Origin: Colletotrichum lupini
Lineage: Eukaryota > Ascomycota > Sordariomycetes > Glomerellales > Glomerellaceae
Length of the DNA stretch: 64,000 nucleotides
Assembly (NCBI RefSeq): GCF_023278565.1
Contig: NC_064681.1
Span: forward strand, 4,526,001 to 4,590,000
Reading direction: 5' to 3'
Below are positions 54,313 to 64,000 of this stretch, piece after piece; the first letter of the stretch is position 1, and the number at the start of each line of letters is the position of its first letter. Both the position numbers and the translations under genes were made by a program. Under the pieces are notes generated by a model, which saw only the letters and a program-made list of their open reading frames with translations, had not been told where the DNA came from and did no database searches.

Positions 54313-57300
54313 ATAAGCTAGTAAAAACCTAGCTAAATAAGGGGATAAATAAGTAGAAAGTCAGATATTTTTATACCGTAGTTTAGTATATACTAGAGGT
54401 AAAAATAACCCTATACTAAGTACTTAAAGATTACGAAACGCTCTACTTAAGGCTAAGATTTAGTTTTAATATTAAAGCGAGAATACTATACTAAACTTAC
54501 TTCTAAGTATACGACGGCCTTTATTAATAATATTAAGTCAATTAAATATATAATAATAAAGAAAAAGAGGCTAAATATAATAATTGCTAATAAGGAGGCC
54601 CAGATTTATTAAATAAATAAAGATTTAACTTATAAACAGGGTAATAAAAGAAGTTATATTATATTTATAAAAAAAATAGATATTAATTAAGTAATTATTT
54701 TAAAAAAGAGCGTGCTAAATTGTACGAATAATATAAAAAGTTAAGGGTAGTAAATAGTAAAACTAACCTTCGTCGGTTTAACTAATTCTTTATTATATAT
54801 AAAAGTAAATCTGGGGATATAGAACTTAGTAATAGTAATTAAAATAGCGGCTTAAAATATATATCCCCTATAAAAGATTTAGAAAATAAAAAAGATCTTA
54901 CCCTCTATACTAACGAATTAGATTATAATAAAATTAATAATATTAACTACTTTTCTTTTGCCCCGTTAGTTTTTAGAGAATATATAAGGCTAAACGAATA
55001 GAGAATAGTAAAAGCTCTTAATAAGTAGGCTTTTATTTACGGATAGTAAGAGAAGGTTTTTTAAATAATAAATATAGAAATAGCTAAAAGGGCGAATTTA
55101 ATAGGGCCGAAGCCTATTATTTTAATAATTAAAAAGAAGACGCTATTTTTTTTAATATTTAAAAAAAAGGAATATAGTACTAAGTAAATCTAGGGGTAGC
55201 TAGAGGGGTCCTTTTTATACTACCTAGATCCCTCGAATACTAAGCTTATATAAGTATTTTATACGAGTAAAAGGTATAGCTTAGATAATTTCTATAGGAT
55301 TATCCTAAATACTAGGGTATTATAATAGTTAACTAAAAGAAAAGGGTAATTCTAAATATTATAAAAGATTGCGCTAATAACGTTTAATATATTAATAGCG
55401 GGTATTATAAAGATTAGTTTTAACCTAAGTAAGGAAATCGTTACCCTAAGTATAATAAAAGTAGAGACGTATTTTAGAATAATAACTTTTTATATTTTAT
55501 TTATTAATATCCTATTTCTCCTATATCTAAAAGATATAGATTAACTAAGTATTATATTTAATAATATAAAGAATAGAATTTTTAGTAATAAGTACTTCGA
55601 AATAATTAAACGATAATAGGGGTATATATTTATAAAGCTTATTAATAATACGAAGTTAATTAATTATTTAATAAAGAGTGAGCTTAGAAGATTATACTAG
55701 AGATTTAAGTACCCGTTAGTTACGAGGCTATATAACCTCTTAAAGTAATTAGGTAATAATAATATTAAAATAGGGGTACTAAAGTAGTTAATAAAAGTAT
55801 ATTACTAATACTAGATAAATACGTAAAGCCTACGTAGATTTAAGTTTAAATTACGTAATAAGCTTAACTTTAACTAGGAAATTATTATTAATATTTTTTA
55901 TTTAAATAGTCGGCTAGTATTATATATAATCGACGTAGCTATATTTTTTTAAATAGGGTAATTCCTCCGGGATTTATAAATAAAAATAGTATAAGTAGCT
56001 TTATAAAAAAGCTAAATCGATATATACTAAGGACTATTAAATAGTATTAAAACTAACGCTAATACTAGCTTTAAGTTAGTAGAATTTAGGAATAATACGA
56101 CGGTTTATAGTATATAGCTAAAAATCGTACTTATTAAAGCGTACTATAGTATTAAAAAAGTAAAGAGGGTATATTAATAATTAAAAAGGGCGTTTAGAAT
56201 TATTAAAAAGGAAAATCCGGATTTTATTAACGACGAATGCCTCTAGATAGTACTTAAATATTATAACGATACTATAGGGCTTAACGGACTTATATTAATA
56301 CTATTAGTATTTAGAGTATATTTAAGAACGACCTTAGCCTTGTTACTATTACTAAGCGTAAGTTAACGAGCTTAAATAGTTAAAAAAATAATACGGGTAT
56401 TATATAAAATAAGCGTAAAAAAGTAAGTTAACGAAGTAATTATTATATATAATAGGCTTAATATAGAGGATAATCTAAATATATTATTAAATTCGGATAT
56501 ATAAATATAGTATAAAATTACTTAATAATAGGCTAGGCTATATAAGTTAATTTCTATTAACGAGCGCTCTTATATAGTTATAAGAGATTATAATTAGCTA
56601 CTTAAAGTATTAATTATAATAATTAAACCGTACTATATAGATCTTAACGAGGTAATTTTTAACTTATAAAAAAAAGAAAAGCTAGGGGAAACTATATAAC
56701 CCGTAGTAGAGGTATAGGAAATTATCCTCGACGAAATTATTATAATAATATTAATAAACGACGAGGAAAAGGAAATTACTAAAAAGGTACTAATATTATT
56801 AGTAAGACGTTATAAAAAATTACGATAATAAGCCCTAATGCGGTAATTTATTACTAACGACGAGGTATTTAATACTTTTTATATAATAAAAAAGAAAGCC
56901 AATTTCGAACTAGTAGTTAAACTACGTAAAAAAAGCGTAATTATAATTATTAAAAAACTATATAAGGGATTAAATCTTATTAAAATAAATACTCTTCGCG
57001 ATTAAAGGGTTTATTAATTTACTTTATATAACTTAAAAAAATATATAAACTTCTATATATTTAAATTATAAATAGTTCGTAAGATTAAAAAGAAAGGAAT
57101 ACCCTAGCTATATAAGAAGTTTAAATATATAATTTAGAAATATAGTAATATTAAAAAGGCGACGCTACTTATATAATTACTTATTATATAGTGCTATAGC
57201 TAACGATTAATAATAATACTAATAGTATTACTATAGAAAAAGGGATATAAGATTTAAAGCCGTAATATTACCTAGGCCTATACTTAATCAGCTATAGGGC

Positions 57301-58801
57301 TTATAAGGAAAATCCTAGCCTATTTACTAAAAAGAATAGCTAATAAGTACTTAGAAAGTACGATTATTAAAGTGCTTAAGCTATTATATAGGCTCGTAGA
57401 ATTGGGTACTTATTAATAAGCTACTTACTACGATTTTTATATTAATTAATTATTAATAATTATTTCTATATATAACCTATACTTATTAATTATAAAGTAT
57501 AAAGGTAATTAATTTAAGATTATTAAAATATAAACTAACAATATATTAGGCTTATTTAATATTAATTTTATAAAAAAAGAGGATAAAGAGCTTTAAAAAG
57601 CGGGCTTTATAATAAAGCTAAAAAAGGTCTTTATAATAAATACCCCCCTAGTATTTAATAATAAGATTCTTATAATTAAAAAGGAAACCGTCGTTTTTTA
57701 ATAAAAGGGGTAGGGCGAGAAGATTAACCTCGTTAATCTAAATATAACCGATATTAAAAAGCGGTATAAGGCTAAGCTTGCGCAAGGGGTATATATTATA
57801 AGTATTTATTAGCTTAAGGCGACTTTTAACTATATTAAGGTAGTATAAGCTATAAATTTAACTAAATAAAACGTTAAAGTACTTAATAAGTAGCTTAAGT
57901 AGTAATAAACGAATCTTAATCGAGGTCTTATTTATTACTTAATTAACTTTGCGATTAGTAAGCTTTACGTCTTTATTAATAAGTTATTTATAAATAATAA
58001 TAACTTTATTTTATAATTAGGGTATATTATTATCCTAGTTAATAAGAGTATAAGTAAGAGCGAATTTATTATATATAATAATATAATCTACTATTCGTTA
58101 ACTAAAAATAAGTAAGTAATAAGAAATATACTAGCGTTAGAAGTATATAATATAATTAATAGCGTTAACCTCTCTTATATAATTTTAATAATGCTAAAGA
58201 AGATTACTAATTAAATTAGCTTTTTATTTATTCTAACGGTTATTTATACTAATTCTTACTTACTATATAAATACCTTATTAAATTAAGAATAATAAAGGA
58301 AAAGAGGCTTATAATTAATATTATAGCCCTTAAGTAATTATATAAAAAGTACGAAATACTTAAGATCCGTTAGATTAATAATAAAAATAACCTCGTAGAT
58401 ATTTTTATAAAAGTAGTACTAAATAAGGGATTAAATAATTTATAAATAATAAAAAAGCTATTATATAAATAGAAAAATAGGTTATATAAAAAGAGTAAAA
58501 AAAAAGGGGAAAGGGAGACGACTTAATAAACGGGCCCGAGGTTAAATTATACTTCTAACCGTAATAATTAAATTAATAAAAAAAAAAAAAAGTTAATATT
58601 AAATTAAAAGTTTAATTTAACCGTAGTATATAGCTAACTATATAGGGGCTAATTAGGGGCCTTATTTATAATTATTATAGCTAGCTTAACTTATAATTAG
58701 AACCTCCTTTTTATACTTATTGCGCAAATATTTATATAGTTTAATTAATCTCTTTGTTAACTACGGTTCGAACTAACTACCCTATAATAAGGATACTAAC
58801 A
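54313..58801 (+). mobile_element. Ty1/Copia retrotransposon, 5'-truncated and RIP-mutated
   Basis: Internal region collinear with 61851-64000 of the second element (offset about 7,540 bp), so it starts inside the element and lacks the 5' LTR and gag. Decayed reverse transcriptase is readable near 57,370-57,900 (KVLKLLYRLVELG; ELxKAGFIxKLK; YKAKLAQGVYII) and RNase H near 58,130-58,440 (YTNSYLLYKYL, KEKRLIINIIAL, YEILKIR). This is the Copia order with RNase H at the end. Every frame is full of stops. It ends in an A-rich tract and an LTR. Confidence 0.85.
58592..58801 (+). repeat. Copia LTR, copy B (3' LTR)
   Basis: About 210 bp immediately after a polypurine A-run; ends GGATACTAACA. Confidence 0.75.
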
Positions 58802-59240
58802 GAAGTTCTTAGTAAAATGGCTCGTGGTTTTTTACTATTCGGTTGATATAGGGAAGAAGGAAGGAACTAGCACTTACCTCGCCTCTGATAGAAAGGTTAT
58901 CTCCGCTGAGCTTTTTAATGGACAAGTTCGTTAGGCAATGAAATCTAGTTAAAGGTGGTAAATAGTGTTGTTACCTCTTTAGCATCTAGTGCTAGCGTGA
59001 TTTGCGTTGTGATATTATTTGCGTTGTGAGGTGACGTGCTTCGGGACGCAGCCGATTTTAGGCTTTGCCCAGCGTTGCGTGTTTGGTTAATGTCGGACAT
59101 AGTACACGACAACGAAAGGTTCAGTAAAATGACAAGTCTCTCCTTAGTTCGTCTAGGCGAAGTTGGGGGATACGTAATTATATACGGCTGCGTTTGCGCC
59201 CTCTTTAAGCTTTTGTATTAGATTGAACGTAGTGACCGGT
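58802..59240. other. Unique spacer between two Copia copies
   Basis: About 440 bp with normal composition (CA and TG present, clearly higher GC than the flanks). A 61-codon open frame at 59036-59221 has no recognisable domain. It appears to be host DNA separating two insertions. Confidence 0.55.
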
Positions 59241-59452
59241 CTCTATTTATCGGATTAGAAGTCTAATTTAACCGCGGTATATAGCCGACTGCGCAGGGGC
59301 TAATTAGGGGCCCTATTTACGATTATTATAGCTAGCCTAACCTATAGTTAAAACCTCCTTTTTATACTTACTACGTAAATATTTAAATAGTTTAATTAAT
59401 CTCTTTATTAATTACGGTTCGAACTAACTACCCTATAATAAGGATACTAATA
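59241..59452 (+). repeat. Copia LTR, copy C (5' LTR)
   Basis: Same 210-bp sequence as copies A and B from CGGATTAGAAG to AAGGATACTAATA; the first ten bases are altered. Confidence 0.72.
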
Positions 59453-62400
59453 CTAATTAGTAATTAAATTCTATTATTATAAATTAATAAGGTATCTTAT
59501 TATATAAAAAAAACGACTTTTTAATACTATACGGGATAAGAGATTCGTATTAATTAACTTTATAAAAATAAATAAAAAAAGAGGCGATTCTTAAATACTA
59601 TATAGAATTAAGTAATCGTAGCCCTTTATTACCTACGAGAGGTCGACGTTTATTACGTTAAACTACGTTAATTAACGGAACTATTTAAGTAACCAGCTTT
59701 TTACTATTACCCCGAGTAGCTTTTTTATTAAACGATTTTTCTATAGCCGGCCCGTAATTAAAAATTAACTAGTTAAATTAATAAAAAGAAATACTTACGT
59801 AATAACTATTTACTTAATTAATTAATATAACGAACGAGCTTAATAATATAGTATAAAAAAGTACTATATAATTAAAAAAGGGGATCTCTAAACGTAAATA
59901 TTCTTATTTAGTAATAAAAGTGACCCTATAAAAGTTATTAAGCTAAGAGATTTATAGTATATAGAAAAGTTTATTATTATAAAGATCTTATAAGTACGAC
60001 TTTAAGCCCGTAATTTAAATAACCTCTTTATAGCTCTTTTAACTACCCCCCGGGTATTACTTAAAAATATAGTATAGGGGACGGTTTAATAAAAAAAGAG
60101 GGGATTTAGAGGTCCTAATAATATCGAGTTAAGAGTATTACGGATTTTAAATATTAATTTAAAAAAAAAGCGGCTACCCTAAAGTAGTCTTACGACCTCT
60201 TATTAAAGTTATTATTAACTTAAAAAAAGGCTAAAAAGACGAGGATTTAAAAAAAAAAAAAAAGAATCCTTTAGAGGGCCGCTAAAAGGCTTTTTTTTTA
60301 TATTAGCTCTTAGTACGAGATTATTAATTTTAAAAAATTAATTAAGGAAGCTATTTAGAGATTATAGAGAGTACGAGGCTTAGGAAGCTAGAAATATACG
60401 GAATAATAGAAATCGGTAACTAATAAAAATCCTAAGACTAATTACTATATTTTCTTATAGTAATATAAACGTCTATTATTATTATTATTAAAAAGAACTA
60501 CTAAAACCTACCTTTTTATATTAAATAAAAAAGAGGATTTTAGTAAGTATAATAACTAGCGATTTAAAAGGGTAGTAATAATCGTTAGAAATAGTAAAAA
60601 CGAGAGTAATAGCGAGATAATAAGAAGAAGCGGGAATTTCCTAAACCTTAATAAATTTATTAAATAGTAAAAGTACGGATTTATTACGATTAGTGCGCAG
60701 ATTAAATATATCCTTATTAAAATTAAATACGCTAGCGATTATTAATACGAGTATAAACTAGAGTACGACCCTTAGTAAGTTAAGATAAGGAAGAAGAGGA
60801 CGAAACCCGATCTTAAATAGAATCCTAATCCTTTATAAGTAAGTAAATATTAACCCGGACTATTAGGGGACGTAAATATATAAAATTATAAATTAGCCTA
60901 ACGGCGAGCAAATTAATATAGTATTAATCTATTTAACTAAGGTCTATAAAAAAAGGGGCTATAGGGGTAACCCCTATTCTATAAAATTATAAATAACTTT
61001 AGCTACTAGCTAAATAAATAGTTTACGAGTATAAGCTTAGGAATTATAAAAGTAGTTAATAAATTCCTTTACGGGCGAGGGGTATTATTAGCGTAATTAT
61101 AATCGTAAGAGCTATACGAAATACTAATAATAATAATTATAGAAGAGGAATTCGTACTATAGAACTAAGTATAAGTTAATAGAGCGTATAATCGCTTTAA
61201 CGAATTTAGAAAAAGGGTAAACGACCTAAATTTCCTCTCTATAATTACTAACGGAAATCTATTATTATAAAAAGATATACCGGGGCAAAATATAGTATTA
61301 GAAGTACGATAATTAATAATTTTACTTATTTTAATTTATAACTCGTTACTACTATTAATACGAAATTTGGCACCGATTAGCTAATAAGAAAGGAGGTAAA
61401 CGACCCGAAGTTATTAATAATACGTAGCAACGTAGGGATCGTATATAAATATTAAAAATCTAATAATAAATACGAAGTAATTTATAGATTTTAAAAAGAT
61501 CTTTTTAAAAAAGAAATTATACTTTAGGGAGAAGTATAAGGTCTTATAAAAAACCCTAATAATATTTTATAATTATTATAAAAAAGTCGGAATTAGGGAA
61601 TACTAGTACTATTTAGTAATTAATATCGTACTCGTAAGTAAAGCCTCTAATTATTATTACGAAGCGGTGCGTAATCTCGATTAAAACGACTTTTTTAGTA
61701 TAATTAATATAATCCGAAGCTATTTCGAGACCTATAATAAGAACCTAGAGCTCCTATCTAAGCTACGAGCGATTTTTTATATATTTATAACTAGGATAAT
61801 AAAGGGTAAATTACGAGTAGAGATCTTCGAAAAGCTTATTAATTAAATTAATAAGCTAGCGAAAACCTAGCTAAATAAGGGGATAAACGAGTAAAAAGTC
61901 GGATATTTTTATATTATAATTTAGTATATACTAAAAATAAAAATAATCCTATACTAAGTACCTAAAGACTATGAGATACTTTACTCGAGGCTAAGATTTA
62001 GTTTTAATATTAAAATAAGAATACCGTATTAAACCTATTTCTAAGTATACGACAGCTCTTATTAGTAATATTAAGTTAATCGAACGTATAATAAAAAAGG
62101 AAAAGAGGCTAGATATAGTAATCGTTAGTAAAGAGGCCTAGATTTATTAAATAGGTAGAGATTTAACTTATAAGTAGGGTAATAGAAGAAGTAATACTAT
62201 ATTGATAAAAAAAAAAATATTAGTTAAGTAATTACTCCAAAGAGGAGCATATTAAATTATATAAATAATATAAAAAGTCGAGGGTAGTAAATAGTAAAAC
62301 TAACCCTCGTTAGTTTAATTAATTCTTTATTATATATAAGGGCAGATCTGGGGGTATAGAACTTAGTAATAATAGCTAAAGTAGCGGCTTAAAGTATATA

Positions 62401-64000
62401 CTATTTATAAAAGATTTAGAAAATAAGGAAAATCTTACCCCCTATACTAACGAATTAGATTATAACAAAATCGACGATATTAATTATTCTTTTTTTACCC
62501 CGTTAGCTTTTAAAGGATATATAAAGCTAAACGAATAGAGGGTAATAAAAGCTCTTAATAAGTAGGCTTTTATTTATAGATAGTAAGGGAAGGTCCCTTA
62601 GATAACAGATATAAAGGCGGCTAAAAGGGCGAATTTAATAAGGCCGAAGCCTATTTTTTTAATAATTACGGAAAAGACGCTATCTTTTTTAATATTTAAA
62701 AAAAAAGAATATAGTACTAAGTAAATTTAAGGGTAGCTAGAGGGGTCCTTTTTATACTATTTAGATCCTTTAAATACTAAGCTCGTATAAGTATTTTACG
62801 TAAACAAAAAGTACGGCCTAGACGATTTTTATAGGATTATCTTAAATACTAAGGTATTATAATAGTTAACTAGAGGAAAAGGGTAATTTTAGGTATTATA
62901 AAAAATTATATTAATAACGTTTAATACGTTAATAGCGGGTATTATAAGGATTAGTTTCGGCCTAAGTAAGGAAATCGTTACCCTAAGTATAGTAGAAGTA
63001 GAGATATATTTCGGAACGATAACTTTTTATATTTTACTTATTAATACCCTATTTCTCTTATATTTAAAAAATATAGATCGACTAGGTATTATATTTAATA
63101 ATACGAAGAACAGAATTTCTAGTAGTAAGTATTTTAAAATAGTTAAACGACGATAGGGGTATACGTTTATAAAACTTATTAATAATACGAAGTTAATTAA
63201 TTACTTAATAGAAAGTGAGCTTAGAAAACTATACTAGAGATTTAGGTACCCGTTAGTTACGAGGCTATATAACTTTTTAAAATAATTAAATAATAATAAT
63301 ATCGAAATAGGGGCGCTAGAGTAGTTAATAAAAGTATATTATTAATACTAAATAAATGCGCAGAGCCTATGCAGATTTAAGTTTAAATTACGTAATAAGC
63401 TTAACTTTAACTAAGAAATCGTTATTAATATTTTCTATTTAAATAGTCGGCTAGTACTATATATAATTAACGTAGTTATATTTTTCTAAGTAAGGTAATT
63501 CCTCTAGGATTTATAAGTAAAAATAGTATAGGTAGCCTTACGAAAAAACTAAATTAATATATACTAAGGACTGCTAAATAGTATTAGAACCGACGCTAAT
63601 ACTAGTTTTAAGTCGGTAGAATTTAGGGATAATACGACGGTTTATAATATATAGCTAAAAGTCGTACTCGTTAAAGCGTACTATAGTATTAGAAAAGTAA
63701 AAAGGGTATATTAGTAATTAAAAAGGGCGTTTAGAATTATTAAAAAGGAAAATCCGGATTTTACTAATAACGAATACCTCTAAATAGTACTTAAATACTA
63801 TAACAATACTATAGGGCCTAACGGACTTATACTAATACTATTAGTATTTAGAGTATATTTAAGAACGACCTTAGCCTCGCTATTATTACTAAGTATAAGC
63901 TAATAAGCCCGAGTAATTAAAAAAATAATATAGGTATTGCGCGAGGTAAGTATAAAAAAGTAAATTAACGAGGTAATTACTACGCGTAATAAGCCCGATA
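59241..64000 (+). mobile_element. Ty1/Copia retrotransposon, 5' part, runs off the window
   Basis: Starts with an LTR at about 59241-59452 and then 2.4 kb of gag-side sequence not present in the truncated copy, then pol sequence matching 54313-56460. If complete it would be near 7.1 kb by comparison with the other copy. All frames are broken; CpA and TpG are almost absent. The 3' end is outside the window. Confidence 0.82.

Noticed and set aside
59036..59221. 61-codon open frame in the spacer between Copia copies
   Set aside because: Short, no domain, no promoter or splice evidence; chance frame in non-RIP DNA.
53018..64000. AT-rich island as a centromere core or mitochondrial insertion
   Set aside because: Recognisable LTRs, reverse transcriptase and RNase H traces and CpA depletion show RIP-mutated Copia elements; no mitochondrial genes were recognised.

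Overview
The window is nuclear DNA of a filamentous ascomycete (Pezizomycotina, most likely a Sordariomycete). The signs are short introns of about 47-90 nt with GTRNGY donors and CTRAC-like branch sites, an APSES cell-cycle factor, a Zn2Cys6 regulator, secreted xylan-degrading enzymes, an NRPS-like synthetase relic and repeat DNA saturated with RIP-type (C:G to T:A) mutation. I read every gene model by eye; splice sites come from frame continuity plus canonical signals and are not backed by transcripts.

Region 1 (1-14 kb) is conserved housekeeping. It holds the tail of a GNAT acetyltransferase, a mitochondrial LYR-motif protein (-), the MBF component Mbp1 (+), the endosomal tether Pep7/Vac1 (-), the siroheme synthase Met8 (+) and the kinetochore subunit Fta1/CENP-L (+). 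Region 2 (14-25 kb) concerns plant cell wall degradation: a secreted GH10 xylanase (+), a broken A-T-TE synthetase pseudogene (+), a secreted CE1 acetylxylan esterase (-) and a Zn2Cys6 transcription factor (-).

Region 3 (25-46 kb) is mixed metabolism: a glutathione S-transferase, an intron-containing tRNA-Arg(ACG), a Dal5-type MFS transporter divergent from a DapA-family lyase, a seven-exon cytochrome P450, an FSP1/AIF-like oxidoreductase, a Nudix protein with a degenerate catalytic box, a DHA1-type drug transporter, a glycerate kinase and a 5'-nucleotidase-family phosphoesterase.

Region 4 (46.8-52.3 kb) is a decay zone. It has 5'-truncated relics of an ABCC transporter, a cytochrome P450 and a LaeA-like methyltransferase, and among them one intact gene for a secreted LAS-type (VanY/M15-like) metallopeptidase. 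Region 5 (53.0-64.0 kb) is an AT-rich island of Ty1/Copia retrotransposon copies: an inverted 3' fragment, a 5'-truncated copy and the 5' part of a second copy that runs off the window. CpA and TpG are almost gone from these copies, while two unique inserts between them keep normal composition.
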